A stretch of DNA of 64,000 bases from a virus. Every line of letters begins with the position of its first letter. Positions within the stretch are counted from its first letter, which is position 1. The stretch lies in IMG/VR virus record IMGVR_UViG_3300021085_000019, positions 19,653 to 83,652 of that record. One strand, written 5' to 3'. Below are positions 27,801 to 36,447 of this stretch, piece after piece. A program made the translations under genes and the position numbers. The notes beneath the pieces were generated by a model that saw only the letters and a program-made list of their open reading frames with translations, did no database searches and was not told the origin of the DNA.

Positions 27801-29407
27801 GAGTAGGCGCAAGAAATCTTGCAAGAATTGTTGCAGTAAATACCCAAGGTAATGGTTCAAGTACCACTACTTTTAATGGTGAACTTCATTTTTACACCTC
27901 AGATTACAATACTGCTCAGTTAAATGCTCCTGCAATGAAGATTACCGCGAGTAATAAAGTAGTTATTGGAGATGGTACTGATGCAGGTTCTTGTCTACAG
28001 TTAAGACCTGCTGATGATGGCGCTGCTGATGATATACAGTTCTACAATGGCTCTACACGAGTGGGAGAAATCGGAACACAAGACACTAGTTGGTTAAGAA
28101 TAAACCAAACAACAAGCAAAAACATTTACACTCCTCGTTATATTCGAGCTGATAGTGGATTGTTTGTGATGGAATCAAGTGTAAACTACGGAATTAATAA
28201 TTCTGGTAATGGAGTATTTAGGACTGCAGCTACTGTTGGAGCTACTGATATAACTGGTACGGTAACAGTTCATGACGGGTCCGGCGAATTATGTTCATTG
28301 AATGGTTGGGGATTATCAATGGCCCGCGGTGCTTCATATATTAGGCCGAGCACGGATAATGATAAAATACTTTATATTGGAGGTGCAGATGCATCTTTAG
28401 ATTGGAACTCAATATATTTTAGAAGTGGAAATGGTCTTTATATGACCGGCGTTCGTTTCATGGATAGCGGTAGAAATATAGAAAACGTACCTCTGGCAAC
28501 TATAGGTAAATTGCATGTTGGCGGTGATACAACTAATTACCCAGATGGTAACGATCCCGACATTTCTACTGATGACATGTTTGCCACAGTAAAAGTAGTT
28601 TCTCCAAAGTTTGTATGGCTTAACGATGCATCTGGCGATGATAACTATGTTATCTGTGACGATGGCAATACTGCGTATTCAGTCGACGGTAACAGCGCAG
28701 GGGCTTGGTGGAAATGGTATGGAGATAAAACCTTAAGCCACGCCGGACATGTCTTTGATTATTGGAAAGGTAAAGGTGCCGAATTAAGCCAGAATATAAA
28801 AATGAGTACTACCGGCGGTGAAATTCGCTTTTATATTGACACATACTCAATAAATGCATATGGCCAATCAGTATTTAGAGGCGGCAGTACTACTGATCAT
28901 GATAGCAGGAATGGAATAAGATTTTATCATTCGATGGGCCCTCAAATGACATTGTGGTATCATGCTTCTGGAACTGGCGTTGGTAATATGAAAATATTCT
29001 CTTCTAATAGTGGTGTTGGTGATTGTTTTCAATTTACTCCTACTGGTGCTTTTCATGCTAAGGGAGATATTACTGCGTTTTCGACCACAACCACTTCAGA
29101 TGCTAGATTAAAGGAAAACGTAAGAGATTTAGAAGGATCATTAGATAGAACACTGAAATTAAGAGGTGTAAAGTTTGATTGGATTGATGAGAGTAAGTCA
29201 AAAGACAATTTAGGATTTATTGCTCAAGAAGTAGAAGAAGTAATACCCGAGGTTGTAAAAGACATTACAAATATCGATGGGGAAGAACACAAAGTAGTAA
29301 ATTATCAAGCAGTTGTTCCAGTACTAGTAGAAGCAATAAAGGAGCAACAAAGTCTTATAAATAGATTAGAGGAAAGACTAAAAGTACTCGAAGAGGGCGA
29401 GAAATAA
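24875..29407 (+). CDS. Large tail fibre with C-terminal S74 chaperone domain (1510 aa)
   Basis: Starts at ATG after TTGGAGGAA. The N-terminus (MSDDLLITPGSRKQEFKDSSGN) leads into beta repeats. Residues ~110-180 contain the module found in three other fibres (GNLNITGDINSTSVTNLDVT). The middle repeats a pattern such as LRHDGDTNTYIQFHAADQFR and LYHTDDTDTYIRFEANSMKF, typical of fibre shafts. The last ~110 residues are a peptidase_S74 domain: DITAFSTTTTSDARLKENVR with the Ser-Lys catalytic pair, then LGFIAQEVEEVIPEVVKD, then a coiled coil (LVEAIKEQQSLINRLEERLK). The region before S74 matches the fibre at the start of the window. The protein should trimerise and then lose the chaperone by self-cleavage. 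Confidence 0.9.
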   Translation: MSDDLLITPGSRKQEFKDSSGNVDAKIETDSSGNLKITNAGGDIEIGDTSSDVYIGDGTNSVDIVFEQDGSIRGTSGVTLTLGASGSNVSLASDLSLGGNDLTNVGDLTITGNLNITGDINSTSVTNLDVTDKTITVGIGQNEASSGGSGLIVDGSGAQMLWDETDNRFEFNKNVYTTGQWQGNGSGLNTLNASNISSGTIADARLSSKVFLANNSGTISGGNSQDFNDKTANGIHYISNWPNGTGTANGPAHEGNAYGWGMLRVTQFIDNDNYVVQEYIPHNDDGAFIRVKWNGTWGPWRQSWTSRSDGASSGLDADKLDGQQGSYYAAASSIPSVGNGTLTISTSGIVSGGGTFTANQSGNTSITISASESDTLDSVTDRGNTTPNQIGVGGASIHTTGGTHGLITNSFSIHSSGSDLMYMRPSALRSDNGFFQWQTYNGNNDGDIELQPYGGSVTISTGSSATSSDRGLRFQTGSGSYSDGRWQHRFRKQDKGGGIPLYIDVSTSTANSFSELARFGTYTGNSYEFEVTGDINATGAVYSNGNQVLTSHQSLSAYAPIASPTFTGDLNMPNKLRHDGDTNTYIQFHAADQFRVVAGGNEVTEWRSDRMQMNGVKPITWTSWDSFSETALSGFGYSALNAPIHLPAFNVQTTNKYLPFLQGSAQHGSGYRTSYVFGAYKRAVLDNGTTQASWGDGHTGFFMAMGENDSNPTEEFRFSWDGKIWHSGSGNGSTYIDYGDANVLKFVANSTQRMEITAGGTTFNDNVNIGDNQLENIGDAYFNEYLYHTDDTDTYIRFEANSMKFRTGGGDRLQVTNDTVTVNANLDLKAEDGTGTNSIHLPRGGQITFYGDGSAHHSIASTSSSNSVTDDMRISSYGAVYVDLDSNNNNTSTANFVIARHNTAAALFEVDGETGAGKGMHSYPNAGADGVSLMSYAQGTVPINQGVVQIRSVGKTGWANGDEMGSIDWYNSDGSGVGARNLARIVAVNTQGNGSSTTTFNGELHFYTSDYNTAQLNAPAMKITASNKVVIGDGTDAGSCLQLRPADDGAADDIQFYNGSTRVGEIGTQDTSWLRINQTTSKNIYTPRYIRADSGLFVMESSVNYGINNSGNGVFRTAATVGATDITGTVTVHDGSGELCSLNGWGLSMARGASYIRPSTDNDKILYIGGADASLDWNSIYFRSGNGLYMTGVRFMDSGRNIENVPLATIGKLHVGGDTTNYPDGNDPDISTDDMFATVKVVSPKFVWLNDASGDDNYVICDDGNTAYSVDGNSAGAWWKWYGDKTLSHAGHVFDYWKGKGAELSQNIKMSTTGGEIRFYIDTYSINAYGQSVFRGGSTTDHDSRNGIRFYHSMGPQMTLWYHASGTGVGNMKIFSSNSGVGDCFQFTPTGAFHAKGDITAFSTTTTSDARLKENVRDLEGSLDRTLKLRGVKFDWIDESKSKDNLGFIAQEVEEVIPEVVKDITNIDGEEHKVVNYQAVVPVLVEAIKEQQSLINRLEERLKVLEEGEK
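29356..29363 (+). promoter_or_regulatory. Possible late promoter box TATAAATA
   Basis: Exact late box within the coiled-coil codons of the fibre gene, 45 bp before the 29409 gene that heads the gp13-gp17 block. No other box lies near that block, so it may be functional, but it is in coding sequence. Confidence 0.4.
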
Positions 29408-29408
29408 C

Positions 29409-29678
29409 ATGGCAATTACAAAAACAAGGAAAATTGAGAATATAAAGGTATTACCAGCTGAGGATCAATCTTTAGAGGCTGATGTATCAACTAATAGAGC
29501 TAATCCTACAGTCACGGTTGTGTATATAAATACATGGGACGATCCTAACGACGGCGACTTACCTGTAGTATCACCGTCCTCTCATGTAATATTTAGATAT
29601 CAAGACGACGGAACAAGCACTGACTATTCGACGCACGATGAGTTGGTTAGATCAATATGCTTGGCAACTTGGAGTTAA
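29409..29678 (+). CDS. Small hypothetical protein before neck genes
   Basis: Protein of 89 residues starting one base after the fibre stop codon. It begins with a basic stretch (MAITKTRKIENIKVLPAEDQ) and then has beta-type sequence with TVTVVYINTWDDPNDGDLPV and a C-terminal STHDELVRSICLATWS. No cysteine pairs, membrane segment or known motif is present. The position between the fibre genes and neck gene 13, with three bases to the next start, indicates co-expression with the head-tail connector proteins. Its function is unknown. Confidence 0.65.
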   Translation: MAITKTRKIENIKVLPAEDQSLEADVSTNRANPTVTVVYINTWDDPNDGDLPVVSPSSHVIFRYQDDGTSTDYSTHDELVRSICLATWS

Positions 29679-29681
29679 AAA

Positions 29682-30428
29682 ATGGCAAAACCAAATAGCA
29701 GAACAACATTAATAGACTATTGCTTTAGAGCCTTAGGTGCACCTGTAATTGAAATTAATGTTGACGATGATCAAGTCGATGATAGGATTGATGAAGCGTT
29801 ACAATTCTACCAACATTATCATGCAGATGCTATTGAAAAGGTGTTTCTAAAGCATCAGGTAACTGCAGATGATATCACTAATGGATACTTAACAGTTCCA
29901 GATTTAGTTACAGATGTTGTTCAAATATTCCCTCTAAGAGAAAGCGGCGGCCATAATATGTTTGATATTCAATATCAGATGCATTTAAATGATATGTACT
30001 CTCTTGGTTATATGGGATCTCTCGTAGAATATGAGATGGCACAACAATGGCTATCTATGTTGGATCTTATTATGGATTCAGACACTAAGCATCTTAGCTT
30101 TGATAGACATAAAAACCAATTACGAATTGACATGGATTGGTCTAAAGAAGTAGAAGTTGATGAGTATATAATTATTGAGTGTTATAGAATTTTAGATCCA
30201 ACCACATACACTGATGTTTATAACGATTATTTTTTAAAACGATATGCTACTGCTTTAATAAAAATGCAATGGGGAATTAACCTATCGAAGTTTGAAGGTA
30301 TGGTAATGCCTGGTGGTGTAACATTTAACGGACGTCAAATACTAGAAGATGCTAAAGAAGAAATCGAAAAATTAAATGAAGAAGTCAGACTAAATTGGGA
30401 ACAACCAGTCGACTTTTACACAGGGTAA
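29682..30428 (+). CDS. gp13: Head completion/neck protein gp13
   Basis: Protein of 248 residues. The opening SRTTLIDYCFRALGAPVIEINVDDDQVDDRIDEALQFY is the conserved start of T4 gp13, with the acidic VDDDQVDDRID loop and the following YHADAIEK helix. Later landmarks are DMYSLGYMGSLVEYEMAQQWL and a C-terminal KFEGMVMPGGVTFNGRQIL. In T4, gp13 and gp14 form the neck that seals the portal after packaging and accepts the tail. It is followed four bases later by gp14. It is shorter than T4 gp13 (309 residues), as is usual in marine T4-like phages. Confidence 0.93.
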   Translation: MAKPNSRTTLIDYCFRALGAPVIEINVDDDQVDDRIDEALQFYQHYHADAIEKVFLKHQVTADDITNGYLTVPDLVTDVVQIFPLRESGGHNMFDIQYQMHLNDMYSLGYMGSLVEYEMAQQWLSMLDLIMDSDTKHLSFDRHKNQLRIDMDWSKEVEVDEYIIIECYRILDPTTYTDVYNDYFLKRYATALIKMQWGINLSKFEGMVMPGGVTFNGRQILEDAKEEIEKLNEEVRLNWEQPVDFYTG

Positions 30429-30432
30429 TTAA

Positions 30433-31362
30433 ATGCCAAGAAATGTATATTTCTCTCAGGCTGTGGCCTCTGAGCAAACAGTTTACGAAGATCTAGTAAT
30501 AGAATCTCTCAAAATATATGGACAAGATGTTTATTATATTCCAAGGGTTTTAGTTAATAAAGATAATATCTTAGGAGAGGATCATGCTTCTAAGTTTGAT
30601 GATGCGTATCTGATTGAAGCTTATATCGAAAATCCAGATGGTTTTGACGGCCAGGGCGATTTGTATCAAAAATTTGGTATAGAAATACGTGATGAGGTTA
30701 CGTTTGTTATAGCCCGTAGACAGTGGACAAATTTAGTAGGTGTTTGGAATAACGATGTAGAAACTATTAGGCCAATGGAAGGTGATTTAATATTTTTACC
30801 GATGACTAATAAGTTTTTTGAAATAAGTTTTGTTGAGCATGAACAGCCCTTTTATCAATTATCAAATTTGCCGGTGTATAAACTTAATTGTAGCTTGTTT
30901 GAATATAACGATGAGGACTTTGATACAGGCGTTGGAGCAATAGATATTACGGAAGTTAAAAATTCATATCAGGTTCCAATGACTCTTACTGTTGAAAACA
31001 ATGAGCATTTTGAAATAGGTGAAATTGTAACTCAAGTTATTAGTACTGATCCTGCTATAACTGTATACGGAACAGTTCAAACAATAACAAAGGTTTCAAA
31101 TCTTTTATCAGAAATATCAGTTTCAAACATAGGTGTTAATGGAAGCACTGAGGCTAGAGACTTTTATGTATCCGACAGTGTCGGATTAACCGGAAGTATA
31201 CACGGATATATTGCGTATCCTACTGCGGTCGGTAATGTAGCAGACGATACTGCATTTGCTAGTGATGGACATGCGGAAAATTATGCGTTTGAAATAGAAG
31301 CCGATGGCTTTGTAGATTTTACTGAAACTAATCCCTTTGGCGATATATCGGAGACTTATTAA
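30433..31362 (+). CDS. gp14: Neck protein gp14
   Basis: Protein of 309 residues beginning MPRNVYFSQAVASEQTVYED, the characteristic gp14 start, followed by a YGQDVYYIPR segment. It then has IRDEVTFVIARRQW and a beta barrel with EGDLIFLPMTNKFFEISFVE. The extra ~50 residues relative to T4 gp14 (256) lie in a C-terminal beta-rich insert (ITEVKNSYQVPMTLTVEN onward) that contains Ser/Gly-rich strands. gp14 works with gp13 at the head-tail junction. It overlaps gp15 by one base (TAATG). Confidence 0.93.
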   Translation: MPRNVYFSQAVASEQTVYEDLVIESLKIYGQDVYYIPRVLVNKDNILGEDHASKFDDAYLIEAYIENPDGFDGQGDLYQKFGIEIRDEVTFVIARRQWTNLVGVWNNDVETIRPMEGDLIFLPMTNKFFEISFVEHEQPFYQLSNLPVYKLNCSLFEYNDEDFDTGVGAIDITEVKNSYQVPMTLTVENNEHFEIGEIVTQVISTDPAITVYGTVQTITKVSNLLSEISVSNIGVNGSTEARDFYVSDSVGLTGSIHGYIAYPTAVGNVADDTAFASDGHAENYAFEIEADGFVDFTETNPFGDISETY

Positions 31363-32108
31363 TGTTTGGAAGTCATTTTTATCACGCAACTACTAGAAAG
31401 GCAGTAGCTTTGTTTGGAACGCTATTTAATAATATCTCTGTAATTAGAAAGGATGGAAATGGCAATGTGTTAAATCAAATTAAAGTTCCTCTTGCATATG
31501 GACCTAAGCAAAAGTTTTTGGCAAGGCTAGATCAGTCTACAAACACTGATGCTTCTATGGCGATTAAACTTCCTAGAATGGCCTTTGAAATAACATCAAT
31601 GGACATTGATTCGACACAGAAGTTAGCTAAGAGAAATCAGATAGTAGAAGCGCATGCCACGGATTCGAATAAAAAGAAGACAATTAAACAAGCGGTGGCT
31701 TATAACATTAATATGTCGTTATTTGCTATGGCAAAAAATCAAGATGACGGGTTGCAAATTATGGAGCAAATACTGCCGTACTTTCAACCCGAATATACAG
31801 TAACGATTACTCCAGTTAATGGATTTACATACAAGCAAGATGTTCCTATTATATTGAATAACGTAACAGTTCAAGATGATTATGAGGGTGATTTCTTAAC
31901 TAGAAGAGCTTTAATATATCAGTTTGATTTTGTTATGAAGATGAAGTATTTCGGGCCCACTGCCGATCAAGGTGTTATAAAAGAAATTAATATTGATTTT
32001 AACGCTGATCAAGGTGGATCTAATGTTTTAGAAAATATGGATTTTACAATATCTCCAACAACTGCTGATGAGGACGATAACTATACAGTTAATGTAAGTA
32101 TAACATAG
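31362..32108 (+). CDS. gp15: Tail terminator / proximal sheath stabiliser gp15
   Basis: Protein of 248 residues beginning MFGSHFYHATTRKAVALFGTLF, the gp15 signature. This is followed by the oligomer-interface region with GPKQKFLARLDQ and LPRMAFEITSMDID, and later YTVTITPVNGFTYKQDVPI and RRALIYQFDFVMKMKYFGP. In T4, gp15 forms a hexameric ring at the top of the tail that binds the last sheath ring and the neck. It starts on the stop codon of gp14 and precedes the terminase genes, the T4 order. Confidence 0.94.
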   Translation: MFGSHFYHATTRKAVALFGTLFNNISVIRKDGNGNVLNQIKVPLAYGPKQKFLARLDQSTNTDASMAIKLPRMAFEITSMDIDSTQKLAKRNQIVEAHATDSNKKKTIKQAVAYNINMSLFAMAKNQDDGLQIMEQILPYFQPEYTVTITPVNGFTYKQDVPIILNNVTVQDDYEGDFLTRRALIYQFDFVMKMKYFGPTADQGVIKEINIDFNADQGGSNVLENMDFTISPTTADEDDNYTVNVSIT

Positions 32109-32115
32109 GTATATT

Positions 32116-32547
32116 ATGGATAAATTAGAAAAAATGCAGGCAAGCCTGAATAAGAACTTGCCTGAGAAAAAAGTCAAAACTGCTGAGCTCACAAAGACCC
32201 AAAAAGAGGTCAAAGATGATTATGAATTTTCTAGGAAAACATATAAGGATCTCATTGAAACTGGAGTAAGATCTCTTGATGTATTAGCAGAACTTGCAAG
32301 GGAATCAGAGCATCCAAGAGCATTTGAAGTTTTATCTAAGGCTATAAAGGATATCGGTGATGTGACCGATAAACTTATGGACCTGCAGAAAAGTAATCGC
32401 GATTTAAACGATGAAAATAAGGGTAAGAAAGAAGTAACTAATAACAATTTATTTGTTGGTAGTACAACAGATCTACAAAGGTTGTTTGCAAAGCACGATA
32501 AAGAAAATAAAGAAAAGAAGATTATAGATGCCACGCCCGAAGAATGA
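32116..32547 (+). CDS. gp16: Small terminase subunit gp16
   Basis: Protein of 143 residues, highly charged and helical. A Lys/Glu-rich N-terminus leads into DDYEFSRKTYKDLIETGVRSLDVL, LARESEHPRAFEVLSKAIKDIGDVTDKLMDLQKS, and a Lys/Asp tail. The central coiled coil with LARESEHPRAFEVLS is the conserved core of T4-like gp16, which forms the DNA-recognition ring of the packaging motor and regulates gp17. It overlaps the large terminase start by 20 nt. Confidence 0.9.
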   Translation: MDKLEKMQASLNKNLPEKKVKTAELTKTQKEVKDDYEFSRKTYKDLIETGVRSLDVLAELARESEHPRAFEVLSKAIKDIGDVTDKLMDLQKSNRDLNDENKGKKEVTNNNLFVGSTTDLQRLFAKHDKENKEKKIIDATPEE

Positions 32548-34126
32548 ACATGAAGGTTATCTAGGAAATCCTAATGTAAAAAAGGATGGAGTAGAAAGCC
32601 AATTTAGCGAAGAACAAATAAAGGAGTACCGTCAGTGTATGATGGATCCTGCGTATTTTGCTATTAACTATCTAAAAGTTATTTCATTGGATGATGGTCT
32701 TGTTTCTTTTGATTTATATCCATATCAAAAAAACATGTTTAAACATTTTAACGATAATAGATTTAGTATAGTTTTAGCGTGTAGGCAGTCTGGTAAATCA
32801 ATTTCAGCCGTTGCATATCTTCTATGGTATGCTTGTTTTCATCCAGAAAAAACTATTGCGATATTAGCAAACAAAGGATCTACTGCAAGGGAGATGCTTG
32901 CTCGCATAACGTTGATGTTAGAAAACTTACCATTTTTTCTACAGCCTGGATGTAAAGCATTAAATAAAGGATCAATTGAGTTTAGCAATAACTCTAAAAT
33001 AATCGCATCGGCTACTTCTGGTAGTTCTATTCGTGGCTTATCTATTAACCTATTGTTCTTAGACGAATTTGCGTTTGTAGAAAATGATGCGCAGTTTTAC
33101 ACATCGACGTACCCTGTTGTATCTTCAGGTAAGGATACTAAAGTTATCATTACTTCTACTGCTAATGGAATTGGTAATGTATTTCACAGGATATGGGAAG
33201 GTGCAACAACATATACAAATGAGTATAAAGCTTTTAGGGTTGATTGGTGGGATGTTCCTGGAAGAGATGATGAATGGAAAAGGCAGACAATTGCAAACAC
33301 TTCGGAATTGCAGTTTGACCAAGAGTTTGGAAATAACTTCCACGGAAGGGGAAACACGTTAATTGATGCAAGTGATCTACTTGCTCAGAAATCCTTGCGG
33401 CCTATGACGTGGAATGAAAATTTATACATATACGAAAAATGTAAAGAAGATCATCAGTACGTAATGACGGTTGACGTATCAAAAGGCCGTGGTCAGGATT
33501 ATAGTACCTTTACTGTAATAGATACTTCATCAAATCCGTTTAAACAGGTATGTGTGTTTAGGGACAACAATATATCTCCTATGCTGTTACCTGATATGTG
33601 TTATAAATACGCTAAACTATATAACGATGCATACATTATCGTAGAATCAAATGATCAAGGGGCTATTGTATGTAATGGGTTATATTATGATTTAGAATAT
33701 GAAAATATGTTTGTAGAATCGCAGGTTAAGGCGAATGCGATTGGTGCAACTATGACAAGAAGAGTTAAGAGAATAGGTTGTTCTACGTTTAAAGATTTGA
33801 TAGGTCAAAAAAAGCTTCATATTGTTGATGCTAATACTATTGAAGAAATGTGTACGTTTGTTGCAAGAGGTAACTCATTTGAAGCACAAGCTCCTAATCA
33901 CGACGACCTAGTAATGAATTTAGTATTGTTTTCATGGTTTACAACAACTGATATTTTTCAAGGTATAACAAATATTGATATGAAAAATTTATTATATAAA
34001 GAACAATTGCAGGCAATACATGATGATTTATTGCCGTTTGGTCTTATTAATGATGGTCGAAGTACCGTTTCTGATGGAAAGGGTGATGGAGAGGGTAATG
34101 TTTGGTTCGAAGTAGAGCACCTTTAA
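32528..34126 (+). CDS. gp17: Large terminase subunit gp17 (packaging ATPase and nuclease)
   Basis: Protein of 532 residues. The ATPase domain has a Walker A motif ACRQSGKSIS near residue 85, which is the T4-type variant, and Walker B with catalytic Glu in LLFLDEFAFV near 176. The coupling motif is TSTANGIGN. The C-terminal RNase H-like nuclease has the acidic triad in TVDVSKGRGQDYST (~315), IIVESNDQGA (~375) and HDDLVMNLVLFSW (~460). gp17 cuts concatemeric DNA and pumps it into the prohead through the portal. It is shorter than T4 gp17 (610), mainly at the ends. It is followed by a late box. Confidence 0.96.
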   Translation: MPRPKNEHEGYLGNPNVKKDGVESQFSEEQIKEYRQCMMDPAYFAINYLKVISLDDGLVSFDLYPYQKNMFKHFNDNRFSIVLACRQSGKSISAVAYLLWYACFHPEKTIAILANKGSTAREMLARITLMLENLPFFLQPGCKALNKGSIEFSNNSKIIASATSGSSIRGLSINLLFLDEFAFVENDAQFYTSTYPVVSSGKDTKVIITSTANGIGNVFHRIWEGATTYTNEYKAFRVDWWDVPGRDDEWKRQTIANTSELQFDQEFGNNFHGRGNTLIDASDLLAQKSLRPMTWNENLYIYEKCKEDHQYVMTVDVSKGRGQDYSTFTVIDTSSNPFKQVCVFRDNNISPMLLPDMCYKYAKLYNDAYIIVESNDQGAIVCNGLYYDLEYENMFVESQVKANAIGATMTRRVKRIGCSTFKDLIGQKKLHIVDANTIEEMCTFVARGNSFEAQAPNHDDLVMNLVLFSWFTTTDIFQGITNIDMKNLLYKEQLQAIHDDLLPFGLINDGRSTVSDGKGDGEGNVWFEVEHL

Positions 34127-34137
34127 AACTTTATTTA

Positions 34138-34145
34138 TATAAATA
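34138..34145 (+). promoter_or_regulatory. Late promoter box TATAAATA
   Basis: Exact late box 12 bp after the gp17 stop codon and 64 bp before the tail sheath ATG. The sheath and tube proteins are needed in large amounts, so a dedicated late promoter is expected. Confidence 0.8.
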
Positions 34146-34209
34146 ATACTGATTGAATATAACCGTATTATGAAAACTTATTAATAACTCAAATTGAGAG
34201 GACAAAAAA

Positions 34210-35892
34210 ATGGCATTTCAAGTATCACCAGGCGTCCAAGTCAAGGAAATTGACGCATCGGGCGTAATACCTGCCGTATCAACCAGTATTGGTGGATTCG
34301 CAGGCGCTTTTAATTGGGGTCCAGTAGAAGAGGTTGTTACGGTTGGTTCAGAGACAGAATTAGCTAACATCTTCGGTTCACCAGATTCCAGTACGGCAAA
34401 ATACTTTTTAACTGCAGCATCATTCTTAAAGTATGGTAATGCACTAAAAGTAGTACGAGCAGCATCAGGTCATCTAAACGCGACTGACGGATCTGCACAA
34501 CTTATTAAAAATTTAGAACACTTTGAGGAATCTTCTATTACTACCGGGCAGTTTCATGCAAGATATCCCGGAAAATTAGGTAATTCACTAAGTGTTTATA
34601 TAGCTACGAACTCAACTTCCCAGGCTGCTCTCCCGGCCCAAGTAAAAGCCGAATTCGATAGAGACCCCGGCACGTCGGAAACTGCATCTGCATCACCATA
34701 TACGATTACAGGCGATGAAATGAATATTGCAGTTGTTGATAGCTTAGGTTCATGGACAGGAGTTCCTGGTACTGTTTTAGAAACTTTTCAGTTAGTTTCT
34801 CAAGCTATCGATTCTAAAACTCCACAAGGTACATCTAACTATTACAAAGAGGTTATTAACAGAACTTCTAGGTATGTTTATGCGAATCTTGAACCTTCGA
34901 CGTTAACAGAAATAGGTGACCCAATTAGTGGATTCACAGCAAACGGTTCATATACTACCTCTGACGCCGAAATTGTAGTTGATTTAGTAAATGGAACTGA
35001 CGATAACGCACCAACTCACGGTGAGATTGGTACTGGATTTGATGCCTTAGCAGATGCTGAAACAGTTGATGTTAACTTGTTGTTTGCATATCCAGACGCC
35101 AACAGCCAAAAAAATATTGCAGATAAACTAATTTCCATATGTGAAAGTAGAAAAGATTGTATGGCTTTTATATCGCCTCCGATTGAAGCTTCTGTTGGAG
35201 TCGCTAATCCAGCTGCAACAGTAAAGGCTTGGGTTGACGATATTAACTCAACTTCTTATGCTTCTGCTGATTCAAGTGCTGTATACGTTTATGATAAATA
35301 TAACGACGTTTACAGATGGTTGGGTGCTTCTGGTCTTTGCGCAGGTCTTTGTGCGAACACAGATAACGTTGCTGATGCATGGTTCTCACCTGCAGGAACA
35401 ACAAGAGGTCAACTATTTGGTGTAACCAAACTAGCATATAATCCTAAGAAAGCTGATAGAGACATGCTTTATAAAGCAAGAGTTAACCCACTCGTTTCTT
35501 TCCCTGGACAAGGTACAATGTTATTTGGTGATAAAACACTATTAAGTAAGCCAAGTGCATTTGATAGAATTAACGTAAGGAGATTGTTTATTGTAATTGA
35601 AAAAGCAATCGCGACTGCAGCTAAAGGACAACTTTTCGAATTTAATGACGAGTTTACTAGAGCTCAATTTAGAAATCTTCTTGAGCCATTCTTAAGAGAT
35701 GTAAAAGGAAGACGTGGTGTTACAGACTTTAGAGTCGTATGTGATACTACAAACAACACAGGTCAAGTAATTGACGCTAATAGATTTGTTGCTGATATCT
35801 TTATCAAGCCTTCTAGATCTATTAACTTCATCACACTTAACTTTATTGCAACAAGAACCGGAGTCGATTTCTCAGAAGTCGCCGGCGGTTAA
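34210..35892 (+). CDS. gp18: Contractile tail sheath protein gp18
   Basis: Protein of 560 residues. The opening FQVSPGVQVKEIDASGVIPAVSTSIGGFAG and GPVEEVVTVGSE are the conserved sheath N-terminus. The centre is variable (residues ~120-290), and the conserved C-terminal core includes VNPLVSFPGQGTMLFGDKTL, INVRRLFIVIEKAI, LEPFLRDVKGRRGVTDFRVV and IFIKPSRSINFITLNF. These strands mesh between neighbouring sheath subunits. It is shorter than T4 gp18 (659) in the exposed protease-resistant domain, as in other marine relatives. The ribosome binding site is GAGAGGA. Confidence 0.96.
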   Translation: MAFQVSPGVQVKEIDASGVIPAVSTSIGGFAGAFNWGPVEEVVTVGSETELANIFGSPDSSTAKYFLTAASFLKYGNALKVVRAASGHLNATDGSAQLIKNLEHFEESSITTGQFHARYPGKLGNSLSVYIATNSTSQAALPAQVKAEFDRDPGTSETASASPYTITGDEMNIAVVDSLGSWTGVPGTVLETFQLVSQAIDSKTPQGTSNYYKEVINRTSRYVYANLEPSTLTEIGDPISGFTANGSYTTSDAEIVVDLVNGTDDNAPTHGEIGTGFDALADAETVDVNLLFAYPDANSQKNIADKLISICESRKDCMAFISPPIEASVGVANPAATVKAWVDDINSTSYASADSSAVYVYDKYNDVYRWLGASGLCAGLCANTDNVADAWFSPAGTTRGQLFGVTKLAYNPKKADRDMLYKARVNPLVSFPGQGTMLFGDKTLLSKPSAFDRINVRRLFIVIEKAIATAAKGQLFEFNDEFTRAQFRNLLEPFLRDVKGRRGVTDFRVVCDTTNNTGQVIDANRFVADIFIKPSRSINFITLNFIATRTGVDFSEVAGG

Positions 35893-35905
35893 TTAGGAGA
35901 AGAAA

Positions 35906-36433
35906 ATGGCAATTTTAGGCGTAGACGATTTTAAATCTAAGCTCGTTGGAGGTGGTGCACGTTCTAACATGTTCAAAGTAACATGTAACTTCCCATCTTA
36001 TGCTCAAGGCGATGTTGAATTATCTTCTTTCATGATTAAGGGTGCTCAGTTTCCTTCATCAGTTGTAGCTCCTGTCCCTGTATTATTTAGAGGCAGACAA
36101 CTACAATTGGCTGGAGACAGAACTTTTGAGCCAGTATCATTAACAGTGATTAATGACACAGGTTTTGAAGTAAGAAATGCATTCGAAAGATGGATGAATG
36201 GTATCAGCGAACACAATAACAATACAGGTCAAAGTAATCCTACTGATTATATGGCTGATATTATTGTTGAGCAATTAAACAAGCAAGGTGAAGTAACTAA
36301 GACTTACGATATGAGAGGTTGTTTCCCAACAAATCTTTCTACAATTGAGCTTTCATACGACAATGAAAACCAGATTGAAGAATTTACTGTTGAGTTACAG
36401 GTTCAATATTGGGAGTCAAATACTACTTCTTAA
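35906..36433 (+). CDS. gp19: Tail tube protein gp19
   Basis: Protein of 175 residues. The start MAILGVDDFKSKLVGGGARSNMF and the core VTCNFPSY, FMIKGAQFPSSVV, QLAGDRTFEPVSLTVINDTG and FERWMNGI are the tube family pattern (T4_gp19). The end has RGCFPTNLSTIELSYDNENQ. The sheath and tube genes are adjacent, as in T4. A second protein at 41460-41918 carries the same CFPTNLS motif and is a paralogue. The ribosome binding site is TTAGGAGAAG. Confidence 0.94.
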   Translation: MAILGVDDFKSKLVGGGARSNMFKVTCNFPSYAQGDVELSSFMIKGAQFPSSVVAPVPVLFRGRQLQLAGDRTFEPVSLTVINDTGFEVRNAFERWMNGISEHNNNTGQSNPTDYMADIIVEQLNKQGEVTKTYDMRGCFPTNLSTIELSYDNENQIEEFTVELQVQYWESNTTS

Positions 36434-36439
36434 AAGCGG

Positions 36440-36447
36440 TATAAATA
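36440..36447 (+). promoter_or_regulatory. Late promoter box TATAAATA
   Basis: Exact late box seven bases after the gp19 stop and 54 bp before the portal ATG. It is followed immediately by a large hairpin that would form at the 5' end of the mRNA. Confidence 0.8.

Noticed and set aside
33602-33609. TATAAATA octamers within coding sequence at 33602 (gp17), 43797 (uvsW) and 54132 (gp62)
   Set aside because: No gene start lies at a suitable distance downstream, and AT-rich coding DNA (YKYA, YK-type codons) gives this octamer by chance. Only boxes in gaps or immediately before genes were listed.
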